Assembly (NCBI GenBank): GCA_902576905.1
Contig: CACGWW010000001.1
Span: 309,001 to 373,000, forward strand
Direction of reading: 5' to 3'
Length of the DNA: 64,000 nucleotides
From: an uncultured Alphaproteobacteria bacterium
GTDB lineage: Bacteria; Pseudomonadota; Alphaproteobacteria; Rhodobacterales; Rhodobacteraceae
The translations under genes were made by a program, and so were the position numbers. The notes beneath the pieces are model-generated. The model was given only the letters and a program-made list of their open reading frames with translations. It was not told the origin of the DNA and did no database searches. This document shows, piece by piece, positions 9,310-18,522 of the stretch (position 1 is its first letter; the number at the start of each line of letters is the position of its first letter).

Positions 9310-10939
9310 GATTATACCTATGGGATAATTGATTTATGGAAATTGGTATTTCAATAACATTTACTTTTTTTGACTTAAGCGACTTGGCAAAAATTTGAGA
9401 AAAATCTTCTACTCCCTTTACTCTATAGGCATCAGCACCCATAGCTTTACATAGCTTAATAAAGTCAGGGTTTTTCAAATCTGTAGCAATTTTTCGCCCT
9501 GGATAATCTCTCTCCTGATGCATTCTTATTGTTGCATAACTACTATTATTAATTAGTAAAATAATAATTTTTGCACCATAATGAATAGCCGTAGAGATTT
9601 CCTGGCTAGACATCATAAAGCCTCCATCACCTACACAACAGAGAACAGCTTTTTCTGGATTTGACAGTGCTGAAGAGACCGCTGCTGGAATGGCATATCC
9701 CATAGAACCACAGGTAGATGCTATCTGCCTCCGGTTTCTTCCGAAGCTTAAAAACCTTTGTGGCCACGCTGCGTTATTTCCAGCATCTAGGGTTATAATA
9801 GAATTAGAGGGGAATTTTTTTTCAACTATTTCAAAAATTTTACTCAGATTATTAAGGTTTCTATTTTTTTGTGGCTTAGAGTCCTCTAAGTAGTTTTTGT
9901 TTAACTCATTTCTCCATTCTTTCCATCGATCGGAATTATCCAGAGTGAGTTTTTCTAGCTTATCGCAGCACTCATTCACTCCAACGTTTATGCATACATT
10001 GGCGTTAAAAACCTTATTCAACTCATTTGGGTCTACATGAATATGCATTATATTTTTTGAAATATCCTGAGGGCTTATAATGCTATATCCTTGAGTTGTC
10101 ATTTCACCTAGCCTAGCTCCTAATACAATGATTAGGTCACTGTTTTTGGTGCTGTCTATAAGGTTTGAGGATACTGATGTACCAAAGCTTCCTGCAAAAT
10201 TCTCGTTTTTATGATCAAATAAATCCTGTCTGCGAAAAGATGTTGCTACTGGAATATTATTTTCATTAATAAAATTATGAAATTTAGAACACGAACTATT
10301 GGTCCAACCCGAGCCACCAATTATAAAAAGAGGTTTTTTTGATTTATTTAAATTTTTAATTAAACCGCTTAATCCCTTTGAGGGCATTTCACCTCTAAGA
10401 ACTGGAGTTAAAATAGGAGTTTTTACTTTTGAAATTTGAGAAAGTATATCTTCTGGGGTAACCAACACCACTGGTCCAGGTCTTCCGGACGTGGCCAGAC
10501 TAAAAGCCCTATTCATGTATTCCGGAACCCTATCTGGATCACTAATTTCTCCTACCCACTTTGATATTGGTCCAAAAAAGTTCTTGAAGTCTACTTCTTG
10601 AAAAGCCTCTCTGTCTTTAACAGCTCTTGCAACATCTCCTACTATCAATATCATTGGAGTGCTGTCCTGATGAGCAATATGTACACCTACAGAGGCATGA
10701 CAGGCTCCAGGCCCTCTTGTGACCAAGGCAACTCCTGGTTTTCCGGTAATCTTACCATAGCTTTCAGCCATATTAGCTGCCCCGGCTTCATGACGTGCAT
10801 TGATAACTTTTATACTTTTCTTTTTGTCGAAAAGAGCATCCAGAGCGCCCAAATAGCTTTCACCGGGCACACAAAATACGTATTTAACCTCATTCGCATC
10901 AAGGCTTTCTGCGATTAATTGGCCGCCTGTCTTTGGCAT
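9302..10939 (-). CDS. Thiamine diphosphate-dependent enzyme, acetolactate synthase-like
   Basis: This 545-residue protein has all three domains of the acetolactate synthase/pyruvate oxidase family. The N-terminal PYR domain has ARHEAGAANMAE with the ThDP-activating Glu at about 51, and RGPGACHA. The central domain has the LGARLGEM segment, and the C-terminal PP domain has GDGGFMMSSQE...NN, the Mg-ThDP motif, at about 442-470. No regulatory-subunit gene (ilvN/ilvH) is adjacent, so it is more likely a catabolic or specialised decarboxylase or carboligase than the biosynthetic IlvB. It is transcribed toward the amine/CoA cluster, and the stop regions overlap by 8 bp. Confidence 0.87.
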   Translation of the reverse strand: MPKTGGQLIAESLDANEVKYVFCVPGESYLGALDALFDKKKSIKVINARHEAGAANMAESYGKITGKPGVALVTRGPGACHASVGVHIAHQDSTPMILIVGDVARAVKDREAFQEVDFKNFFGPISKWVGEISDPDRVPEYMNRAFSLATSGRPGPVVLVTPEDILSQISKVKTPILTPVLRGEMPSKGLSGLIKNLNKSKKPLFIIGGSGWTNSSCSKFHNFINENNIPVATSFRRQDLFDHKNENFAGSFGTSVSSNLIDSTKNSDLIIVLGARLGEMTTQGYSIISPQDISKNIMHIHVDPNELNKVFNANVCINVGVNECCDKLEKLTLDNSDRWKEWRNELNKNYLEDSKPQKNRNLNNLSKIFEIVEKKFPSNSIITLDAGNNAAWPQRFLSFGRNRRQIASTCGSMGYAIPAAVSSALSNPEKAVLCCVGDGGFMMSSQEISTAIHYGAKIIILLINNSSYATIRMHQERDYPGRKIATDLKNPDFIKLCKAMGADAYRVKGVEDFSQIFAKSLKSKKVNVIEIPISINQLSHRYNLK

Positions 10940-10975
10940 TTCCTACTACAACAATAATTAAAATCCAATACTAGG

Positions 10976-11632
10976 CTAATCTTTTGGTTCGGGTAAAGGT
11001 TTTAATTTGTTAAGTTCGGGCAAAAGTAATCTTTCTTCTTCATTTTTTGGTTCAAAATAACTGCCCAAAATAGTTTTTCTTTTCTTAAGAGCATGGAGCT
11101 TCACTAGCTTAACATATTTATCGTAAACAGCATCTACCTTATTCCTCGAGTTATTCATGGTAACACCATCTATAAATTCATTTTCCAGTGCTGCTTTTAG
11201 TCTCTGAGACGTGTTTCCTCTAATCTTTGTCAAACTGCTTATTGCAGATCTACTCATACCAGCTACTTGGTCTTCCATCGCTGTCAAATCGTCTAAAGTT
11301 GGCTTAGGTACAACAACAGTAATTAATTGTTGTTGTGCATCCGCTTTAACATTTTTTAAACCGCTTTCTTTTATCTCAGCGACAATCAAAGGGATATGAT
11401 CCCTATTAAATACAAGAAGTTCTAAGGTTCTAGGCGCTTTACCAGCATAAATTTTACTCAAATCGGCTACACGTCTAGGTTTTTTATCAATCATTACCTT
11501 CATGCCAAATAGAGCATTCTTAAACCCTTCGCTAGAACCAACGTCTTTTATTAAAGTACCGAAACTAATTATATAGTTTTCCATATTCGCTAGCGCCTCC
11601 GCGGAATATGAGTCTTCGAAAACTTCAGCCAT
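10976..11632 (-). CDS. Divergent ribosome recycling factor-like protein
   Basis: I read this 218-residue protein as a distant RRF relative. From about residue 44 it can be laid along E. coli RRF: the MIDKKPRRVADLSKIYAGKA stretch matches the RRF segment around EYYGTPTPLRQLASVTVE, PRTLELLVFNRD matches SRTLKINVFDRS, and residues 104-156 align without gaps to the C-terminal arm of domain I, including VVPKPT and SLTKIRGNTSQRLKAAL. Arg138 falls on the essential Arg132 of E. coli RRF, but the equivalents of Arg110 and Arg129 are not conserved. A basic and then acidic tail (about 175-218) is extra. The neighbours are not pyrH or tsf, where the main frr normally lies, so this is probably a paralogue. 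Confidence 0.55.
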   Translation of the reverse strand: MAEVFEDSYSAEALANMENYIISFGTLIKDVGSSEGFKNALFGMKVMIDKKPRRVADLSKIYAGKAPRTLELLVFNRDHIPLIVAEIKESGLKNVKADAQQQLITVVVPKPTLDDLTAMEDQVAGMSRSAISSLTKIRGNTSQRLKAALENEFIDGVTMNNSRNKVDAVYDKYVKLVKLHALKKRKTILGSYFEPKNEEERLLLPELNKLKPLPEPKD

Positions 11633-11793
11633 TTCTTCCCCCTTATTGACTTTTTCTTATTTATTTCAAAAATTTGAAGCCTTTACTCTTTTTATGATAC
11701 ACTAGAGCGAGCAAATTTCAAAACTTCTAAACTAATAGATATAAGCGTCGATTTTATAATCAACCAATATTTTAGAGAGAGTAACAAAAAGTA

Positions 11794-12153
11794 ATGAAAA
11801 AGTTGTTGTTTTTATACGTCCTTTTAATGTTTCCTGTTATTTCCTTGGCCGAGGGACGCATGTATGAAAATAAGAAAGAACCACACTGCACGCTCTGGGA
11901 CACGATGAGGCTTAAGTGGCCACAAACAATAATGGGAAGAGAAAAGATTAAGTGCCGTAGACGAGCCGCACTCTCTAACACAACTCCAGTAACATGCAGG
12001 TTTAAAAGTTGGAAATGGAATGACGATGACCCAACTCAGAGAATGTGTACTTATGTGAAGGCAGGATCGAGAATGGATCCACCCGAAGTTACTATTGTTA
12101 TTGAAGACAAAGGTGCTTGTCCAAGAGAATATAAATGTGCTCGTAACAAATAA
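11794..12153 (+). CDS. Small secreted six-cysteine protein, unknown function
   Basis: This 119-residue protein begins with a clear signal peptide (MKKLLFLYVLLMFPVISLA, probable cleavage after A19). The mature part has six cysteines (in PHCT, IKCR, VTCR, RMCT, GACP, YKCA), enough for three disulfides in the periplasm or outside, and it is rich in basic and tryptophan residues. A purine-rich GAGAGAG lies at 11773-11779. No family is recognised, and it is flanked by genes without an obvious connection. Confidence 0.6.
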   Translation: MKKLLFLYVLLMFPVISLAEGRMYENKKEPHCTLWDTMRLKWPQTIMGREKIKCRRRAALSNTTPVTCRFKSWKWNDDDPTQRMCTYVKAGSRMDPPEVTIVIEDKGACPREYKCARNK

Positions 12154-12220
12154 TATTTTTTTAAATTTTATTTCGCAAAAATTTTGTTTTTTAACTGCTT
12201 TTTAGATTACTATCAACAAC

Positions 12221-13225
12221 ATGAAGAATACAAATTCAACATACCCAAATGAAGTGATTTTTGTAAGACAACAGAATTCATTTAATCTGCCAAAAGAAGA
12301 AACTGAGTACTTAGTAGAGAAAAGAAATGATTTTGACGAAATAGAGAAGCTTGTAAGATTTTTTCCTGTTAAAGATGGCACTATTGAGCTTAAAATTGTA
12401 TCGCCCGAATACTCTAAGTCATACAAACACGGTGATATCTATAGCATAAGCAAAAAAAAATCTGCAGGATTCAGTGAAGTCGAGCAAATTGTTGGCACAG
12501 GTATAATTCTCAATAATATTTACAAAAAAAATAAAGATTCCTTTTCAATACTCGGTTCAAGAGAATATTCGGATAAGATAAATGTCGCCATCCATTGTTT
12601 AAAAAGAGATAGCAAACAAATATCTAGCAGAGAAAAATCAGTTCTCGGAAGTTATACTCAGGGAGATTTAAACTTTGATGATTTGAGAGGTAGCGGTTTT
12701 TTTTCTCTGTCTTGTGGCAAAGCGAGCGACAATCTGGATTATAATTTTGGGGAAGAGTTCTATTTAGAGGTATATCTAGACGATGACACGTTTAGAGATC
12801 TACTTAGCAAGATTTATCATACTGAGTTTGAGGCTATTATTGTTAGATGTAACCTTGGTAATTTAAAAGGTGTATATGCGGAAAAACCTACCGGGATATA
12901 TACCGAAAATGGGTTTATAACCGACGGGCAGGCCTACAAACTCCTATATGAAAAAGCGGACGTCTCCAATTATACAGAGATGCCTGATTACTTTGGATCT
13001 GTGGGCTCCATCTCAAAAGGCAATCCATTTATAGTCGATGTATACTATGCAAGCAAAGATTTAAAAAAACCCAAACCGAATAAAGCTAGGCAGACTCTCA
13101 AAGAACATAAACAAACTTTGGAAACGCTAAAGTTTGTTGGCTCCAATAATAAAGTGAATATCATAGTATTATATATTCTGATGTTCTCGACGCTCTTATA
13201 TCTTGCTGTTCAGTTTTTTGAATGA
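12221..13225 (+). CDS. Hypothetical protein with C-terminal membrane anchor
   Basis: This 334-residue protein has no signal peptide and a single predicted membrane segment at the very end (NIIVLYILMFSTLLYLAVQ, about 313-331), giving it a tail-anchored layout with a large soluble N-terminal domain. The soluble part is acidic, rich in Tyr, Asp and Lys, and has no motif I recognise. The last bases overlap the convergent iron-permease gene by 16 bp. Regular codon use and an uninterrupted frame of more than 1 kb support a real gene. Confidence 0.6.
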   Translation: MKNTNSTYPNEVIFVRQQNSFNLPKEETEYLVEKRNDFDEIEKLVRFFPVKDGTIELKIVSPEYSKSYKHGDIYSISKKKSAGFSEVEQIVGTGIILNNIYKKNKDSFSILGSREYSDKINVAIHCLKRDSKQISSREKSVLGSYTQGDLNFDDLRGSGFFSLSCGKASDNLDYNFGEEFYLEVYLDDDTFRDLLSKIYHTEFEAIIVRCNLGNLKGVYAEKPTGIYTENGFITDGQAYKLLYEKADVSNYTEMPDYFGSVGSISKGNPFIVDVYYASKDLKKPKPNKARQTLKEHKQTLETLKFVGSNNKVNIIVLYILMFSTLLYLAVQFFE

Positions 13226-14742
13226 AAGAAACCATTTAACTGATTTTGTAGTAACAAAATCGGGATAAGTCCGATAATTATAATGAAGAATGCTGGAAAT
13301 GATGCCTCGATCATTAATTCGTCATGCGCGAATTGGTATGTATAAGTTGCGAGTGTTTCAAAGTTAAAAGGTCTTAGTATCAATGTCATTGGTAGCTCTT
13401 TAACTATATCTACAAAAGTCAAAATCGCAGTAGCGATGATCGATGTCCTTATAAGGGGAAGAGTAATTTTATATGATGTAGATATTGAGGAATAACCCAA
13501 ACTTTTTGATGCATCAAATAAATTTGAGGGAATTCTAGAGTATCCTGAAATTACTCCTCCATAGGGAACAGCATAAAACCTTACTGTTAATGCGAATATA
13601 ACTCCATATATCGTTCCTCCTAAAAAGACTATATTTCCAGTAAATTTATCTAAAAACCCAAAAAAAATAACTACACCTATAGCGAGCATAGTTCCAGGGA
13701 GAGCATATCCTGTAGCAGCAATACTGTAGATAATAACTAAAGCACGATTTTTAGAAAAATACGCGCTAGAAGCTGAGAAAAAAGCAAGCAATATAATAAT
13801 TAATGTGGCGGTTAAACCTATAAAAATAGTGTTTAGCAGTACAGGAAAAATTACAAAAAAACTATCAGGTTTTAGCCCTATAAAAACGTTATTTATCAAT
13901 ATAATTATTGGAACTATAAAACCAACTGAAATTGGCACTAAACAAAAGCAAATTGCAAATAGTGCTTTTTTCAAACTCAACTCTTTTGGTGAAATATTAT
14001 TAAGTCTTTTAGAGGTATCATTATATTTTTGGCTAGATCTTGCCTTTCTTTCTAGAACAAGCAAAATGATTATAAAGACGAAGGTTACTATCGCTATTTG
14101 AGATGCTGCAGATATACTGTTCATCCCAATCCAAACATTAAACATTCCCAGAGTTAGCGTTTGAACAGAGAAATATTCGACTGTTCCAAAATCTGACAGT
14201 ACTTCCATTGCAACAAGGGCAAGACCTGCCACAATATATGGTCTGCATAAGGGCAAGCCAACGGCAAAAAATTTATTTCGGCCATAAAGCGCTGCAGTCT
14301 CATACAAGCTTCTGGGAGAGTTATTAAAACCTGTTCGTGCTAAAATATAAATATATGGGTAGAGTACAAAACCCATTACAAAAATAGCACCCATTACCGA
14401 TCTTATTTCAGGAAAATAATAGTCAGCTGCCGAGTTGAAACCAAAGATATGTCTTATAAATCCTTGTGCCGGTCCTGCGTACTCTAAGAAATCGGTATAG
14501 ACATAAGCAATAATATAAGCCGGACAAGCTAGAGGTAATATTAAAGCCCATTCTATTACTTTTTTACCAAAAAAAGAGTAGTAAGTAACAATCCAGGCCG
14601 TTGAAATACCTAAACCACCCGCTAGAGTTAATACTCCTACGAATAGCAATAAAGTATTCATTACGTATATAGGCAATACTGTGTTTACAAGGTGGACCCA
14701 CAGATCTTGGTTACTTTCGAAAGCTGTCAGAATTAAACCCAA
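13210..14742 (-). CDS. Ferric iron ABC transporter permease (FbpB/AfuB-like)
   Basis: This integral membrane protein carries two fused BPD-type permease halves, each with about six helices and an EAA-like loop (SLYETAALYGRNKFFAVGLPL; NLFDASKSLGYSSISTSYKI), the layout of Fe3+ permeases. It lies directly behind the iron-binding protein gene, so the two form one importer; no ATPase gene is beside them. The start is uncertain. TTG 14742 gives 510 residues, but the same frame continues upstream 36 codons to an ATT at 14850, which begins right after the upstream stop. That extension encodes a typical first membrane helix (FLSILLIGPILGLILTAF), so the protein probably starts near 14850 with a non-standard codon. 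Confidence 0.88.
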   Translation of the reverse strand: MGLILTAFESNQDLWVHLVNTVLPIYVMNTLLLFVGVLTLAGGLGISTAWIVTYYSFFGKKVIEWALILPLACPAYIIAYVYTDFLEYAGPAQGFIRHIFGFNSAADYYFPEIRSVMGAIFVMGFVLYPYIYILARTGFNNSPRSLYETAALYGRNKFFAVGLPLCRPYIVAGLALVAMEVLSDFGTVEYFSVQTLTLGMFNVWIGMNSISAASQIAIVTFVFIIILLVLERKARSSQKYNDTSKRLNNISPKELSLKKALFAICFCLVPISVGFIVPIIILINNVFIGLKPDSFFVIFPVLLNTIFIGLTATLIIILLAFFSASSAYFSKNRALVIIYSIAATGYALPGTMLAIGVVIFFGFLDKFTGNIVFLGGTIYGVIFALTVRFYAVPYGGVISGYSRIPSNLFDASKSLGYSSISTSYKITLPLIRTSIIATAILTFVDIVKELPMTLILRPFNFETLATYTYQFAHDELMIEASFPAFFIIIIGLIPILLLQNQLNGFFHSKN

Positions 14743-14851
14743 TATGGGACCAATTAAAAGGATAGATAGAAAAACAGCAGGAGAGTTTCTCAGTATACCT
14801 TTATTTATTGCCCAAAAGTTCGGTTGAAATATTGCAGAATTACTTAAAATT

Positions 14852-15865
14852 TTACCAACCCACCTTATCTATAATTTTTTGAGCTTCATAAGCTTTTAGG
14901 GCAATTGAGATGATAGGTAACCTGTCAGACTTAAAACTTCCCCAACTTTTTAGTTCTTCAGTAGTTTCAACATTTGGGTTCACCGGGTATTCAAAATTAA
15001 TTTCTCCATACATTTTCTGAGAGTCCGCCTTTGATAAGAACTCTAATAAGGCCACCGCTTCTTTTTTATTTTTTGAATATTTAGCAACTCCTCCCCCAGA
15101 TATATTTACATGTGCTCCCCTATCCTCCGCACCTTGATTCGGAAAAATTAAACGAACACTTTTTGCCCATTCCCTTTGGATTTGGTCTTCAGAATATTTT
15201 AATTTACCAAAATAGTAGTTATTAATTATTGATATATCACACAGGCCTTCAAAGATCGCCTTTACTTGCGCTCTATCATTTCCTTGAGGCCTTCTAGCTA
15301 GATTACCTACGAATTTTTTTGCCCATTCCTCTGCTGCTTTCTCTCCCAGAGATAAAATAAGCGAAGCCATTAGTGCTCTATTATATACATGGCTTCCTGG
15401 TCGGGAACACACCCTGCCTTTCCATTGTTCGTCGGCTAAGTCCTCAATTTTTTTAATTTGCCCCTCTTTTACTCTGTCCTTGGACGTAACTATAATTCGT
15501 GATCGTTTTGATAAGGCAAACCACTTGTTTTCGGGACTCTTTAAATTCTGGGGAATGTTCCTATTCAGGATATCCGAATTTACTGATGCGAGGAGATCGA
15601 GATCATCATATATATATAAGCGCCCAATATCTACCGTCAAAATGACATCAGCAGGACTATTCTTACCCTCTGCTTTCAGTCGTTGAGCTAATCCTTTCGT
15701 TGCATATACTACGTTAGTCCTTATTCCCGTTTCTTCGGTGAATTTTTCCAAAAAAGGATTGATGAGAAAGGGTTGGCGATGAGAGTAAATATTTACTTCA
15801 GCACCAATTACCGTAGTAAACGATAGAAATAAAAACGTTATAACTGACAGCGGATAGAAGTTCAT
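14852..15865 (-). CDS. Ferric iron ABC transporter substrate-binding protein (FbpA/FutA-like)
   Basis: This 337-residue periplasmic binding protein has an N-terminal signal peptide (through about VIGA at 22) followed by the mature start EVNIYSHRQPFL. YSHR holds an iron-ligand tyrosine of the FbpA/FutA class, and the later IINNYYFGKL segment supplies the paired tyrosines typical of class II iron-binding proteins. It delivers Fe3+ to the permease encoded next on the same strand. It begins 14 bases after the desaturase-like gene. Co-transcription with the DUF4856 pseudogene upstream is likely, making this an iron-acquisition unit. Confidence 0.9.
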   Translation of the reverse strand: MNFYPLSVITFLFLSFTTVIGAEVNIYSHRQPFLINPFLEKFTEETGIRTNVVYATKGLAQRLKAEGKNSPADVILTVDIGRLYIYDDLDLLASVNSDILNRNIPQNLKSPENKWFALSKRSRIIVTSKDRVKEGQIKKIEDLADEQWKGRVCSRPGSHVYNRALMASLILSLGEKAAEEWAKKFVGNLARRPQGNDRAQVKAIFEGLCDISIINNYYFGKLKYSEDQIQREWAKSVRLIFPNQGAEDRGAHVNISGGGVAKYSKNKKEAVALLEFLSKADSQKMYGEINFEYPVNPNVETTEELKSWGSFKSDRLPIISIALKAYEAQKIIDKVGW

Positions 15866-15879
15866 TAGGATTGCTCCTT

Positions 15880-16857
15880 TTATATTTTAAAAATTTTATT
15901 CAGCGATTTAAAACTGGAGAGACTTTCTGCGGCAATATCTGAAATTTCTTTCATTGGTTTTAAATATAATTCCGTTATTGATGTAGGATCGAAGTCATTA
16001 TCTTCAACTCCTAATATAAGATTATCAATATCCTCGGAGTGATGAAGAGATCCAAATATCCAATCCCAGATCGCCAAAGCAGCTCCAAAGTTTTTATCGT
16101 AATGTCTTTCATCCAAAGAATGATGAAGTTGATGTTGAGCTGGTGAAATGAGAATTTTTTCTAACCAAACCCAATATTTGATATCTATATGGGAATGTCT
16201 TAAATTTGATCCAGCAACGTGAAAAGAAAATACTAAGAAGTTGACGCCTAAAATAGTTACTAAATCAACCTTATCACCAAAAATGAAAAAGAACGTGGAA
16301 ATCACTGTACCTTGAGAAAATGCTCCTCTGAAGGAAAATAGAATTCCCTCAAGAGGGTGTGTTCTGTACACTGTGATTGGATTCAAGGTCTCAGCCGAAT
16401 GATGAACTTTATGAAGAGCCCACAAAACGGGCCACTTATGCATCCATCTGTGTACCCAGTATTTTGTGAAGTCGTCAAAAGTGAAGAAAACGAAAGTAAA
16501 TAGAATAGCTACTACAATAGCCGGGGTATCATTTAACAAAGAAATAAGCCCACTTAACGGTATTGATAAAAGAGAATAGTAAAAAAATGTTGCAACAGCT
16601 AACTGAGTCAAAAGATAAGGAGATAATACCAACATGAGAACTCTATTGATTAAAAACATTTTGTAATCCGAGATTGCAGAACCTGATAAGAGAATTTTCT
16701 TATCGAACACTTTAAAAAGCGCTGATTTCAACCCCTTTTTTTTAAAAAATACCAGCCACAAAAGAGCTATTACAATAGATAAACCAAGATACCCAAGGAA
16801 AATTCTTTTTTTTGGATCAACAAAGTGATGGAAAATATCGCCAATATATTCTAACAT
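15880..16857 (-). CDS. Sterol desaturase / fatty acid hydroxylase family membrane protein
   Basis: This 325-residue protein has about four membrane helices in its first 150 residues and the three histidine clusters of the di-iron fatty acid hydroxylase superfamily: HRWMH, HKVHH and HQLHH, plus HSHI. These bind two irons on the cytoplasmic face and hydroxylate or desaturate a lipid. The substrate is unknown; bacterial members act on sterol-like, carotenoid or fatty-acyl chains. It lies between the DUF4856 gene and the iron-binding protein, 14 bases from the latter, so it is probably part of the iron-responsive unit. Its own need for iron may explain the linkage, but that is inference. Confidence 0.87.
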   Translation of the reverse strand: MLEYIGDIFHHFVDPKKRIFLGYLGLSIVIALLWLVFFKKKGLKSALFKVFDKKILLSGSAISDYKMFLINRVLMLVLSPYLLTQLAVATFFYYSLLSIPLSGLISLLNDTPAIVVAILFTFVFFTFDDFTKYWVHRWMHKWPVLWALHKVHHSAETLNPITVYRTHPLEGILFSFRGAFSQGTVISTFFFIFGDKVDLVTILGVNFLVFSFHVAGSNLRHSHIDIKYWVWLEKILISPAQHQLHHSLDERHYDKNFGAALAIWDWIFGSLHHSEDIDNLILGVEDNDFDPTSITELYLKPMKEISDIAAESLSSFKSLNKIFKI

Positions 16858-16952
16858 TTTATTTCTATCTTATATAGGGCATTTTTAAGGTATTTAGGAG
16901 CCTTCCCGCGTGACTGGGAAATCCGGGGGAAAGCTGGAGAAGGAAAGCTCTT
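16858..16952. other. G+C-rich intergenic segment with a short hairpin
   Basis: This 95-base gap between the DUF4856 gene and the desaturase-like gene is much richer in G and C than the surrounding DNA at 16900-16945. It holds an inverted repeat TTCCC/GGGAA (16903-16907 and 16916-16920, loop 8). There is no run of T after it in the minus direction, so it is not a standard terminator. It could attenuate transcription into the downstream iron genes or stabilise a processed mRNA end. No gene is visible. Confidence 0.3.
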
Positions 16953-18329
16953 TTAGTCGTTTTCTGCACTATCGGAGCTTCCTACCTTTGACGCCAAAGA
17001 GGACATATCTGCTAACATGTCGTTTCCTTTTGCTTTGACACCAAACTTTTCGACCATCAGCTTTTGGATCTTAAGCATGTGTAGCTTAAACTCACCCCAA
17101 GACTGAGCTTCCTCTTTGATGTAGTTTCCCGCAGAATCTACACCTGTTACTTGAGAAGCATTCATTAGAACTGGCCCCATACCTGTAAGCCTGTTTAGCT
17201 TCACGGCTGTTTCACCCAAGTTTGATTTACCCGTCTGAAGAGCTAGTGCAAAACCTTTCAATTCTCCCCAATGCTTCGCATAGGTGGAGAAGGCTTTATC
17301 TGAGTAATTTTCTTCAAGCTTTACGATATCCTTATAAACGGAACCTGCATACTTAAAAACAGACTCGGCAATAACCTTTTCCCAATTTGCATTAATTACA
17401 GCAATGTGACCTTGCAGTGCAGCTTTTTCAGATGATGAAAGCTTTTCACCTTTTGCTCCTGCAATTATCTTTCTACCGTCTAAAAAAGCCTGAGTAACTG
17501 TATTATAATAATTTGTCTTACCACCTTTATCAAAGCTTGATGCATAGTACGCGTGCGCAAAATTGTACTCGCTCTTGAGATCTACTACACCGTCTTTGTT
17601 TTGGTCCACGGCAGCCATATCCTTCATCTTAGTGATATCGCAGTTTTGCTTTGCACTAAGACCGAGCCCATGTGAGACGGCACCCCATTAACCAAATGCT
17701 TCATCCCAAGCATGCTCTTTATAGGTGTAATAAGCTCCGTCCTTATATGGCTTATCATTTGTCTTTGAGCCAGGAGCCATCTTTTCATCTAGATAATTAT
17801 CAACTGCTTGGTTATAAAACACAGCGCCCATTGCAAACTTTGAAATCAATTGAGGATAGTTATAACCAGTAGCAGGGTCGAAACCTCCTTTTGTCTGAGC
17901 GGCTTTCCTAATCATAAACTCAATAACTTCTGGTCCGGTCATTTGACCAGGCCATCCATTTATAACGCCCTTATAAGTTTTACCAGACAGATTTTTACCT
18001 TTGCTGATTTGGTTTAACCATGTTTGCTTTATTCTAAAATCACCTTTTGTTTTGGGTGCAATAATATCAAGGTCTTCTTTACTTCCCTTGAAATACTTCA
18101 TCATCTGAGCTTCGATTTCAGCAGCGTTAGATACTCCATTACCTTTCCCAGCTAGTTTTTTAAGAGAATCATGTAAAACATGTCTTGCTATTTGCCCTGA
18201 GTAAGAGACTGAGTTGGTCTTGTCACCAGTATAACCTTTCAGTGTAATTGGAAAGGTTGAATAAAAATGATGTGCTGCTACCTCCGTTACTACAAATACC
18301 GCAACAATCATAACTATAAGTTTTTTCAT
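16953..18329 (-). pseudogene. DUF4856 secreted protein gene interrupted by one in-frame TAA
   Basis: Two open stretches (18329-17688 and 17627-16953 on the minus strand) are in the same frame and together give one normal-length DUF4856 protein. The first has a signal peptide (MKKLIVMIVAVFVVTEVAA) and ends HAWDEAFG. After a single TAA at 17690-17688 the frame continues WGAVSHGLGLSAKQNC and runs through VDQNKDGVVDLKSEYNFAHAYYA to the end. DUF4856 proteins have Tyr at the interrupted spot (WDEAFGY), so TAT or TAC became TAA by one change. It is therefore a recent nonsense allele, a sequencing error or a read-through site. DUF4856 function is unknown; family members often lie near iron genes, as here. 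Confidence 0.85.
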
Positions 18330-18440
18330 TATATAAATCCTTCAATTTTAATTCCGACTATCCCAGTCAGGATTAAAGGTGACTAATTTGCTCGGCTTTG
18401 TCAACAATTATTCTGACTAAAAAAGTAATGATTAAAAAAA

Positions 18441-18494
18441 TTGGACTTATCTAGTCTTAGAAATATTTTTTTCTTGCAAATGATAATCACTATC
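18441..18494 (+). promoter_or_regulatory. Candidate promoter with Fur/Mur-type operator
   Basis: GCAAATGATAATCACTATC at 18476-18494 matches the classical 19-bp Fur box GATAATGATAATCATTATC at 16 of 19 positions; alphaproteobacterial Mur sites are related. Upstream is a plausible sigma-70 promoter, TTGGAC (18441-18446), 17-bp spacer, TATTTT (18464-18469), which places the transcription start in the operator, a repressing geometry. The site lies 29 bases before the putative manganese transporter and about 147 bases from the divergent DUF4856/iron unit, so it may serve both. The regulator (Fur or Mur) is not in the window. Confidence 0.6.
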
Positions 18495-18522
18495 AAGTAG
18501 AAGTTTTATAGAAAGTTTTAAT

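Noticed and set aside
16903..16920. Terminator between the DUF4856 and desaturase-like genes
   Set aside because: The 5-bp stem has no T run after it on the minus strand, so I list it only as a hairpin of unknown role.
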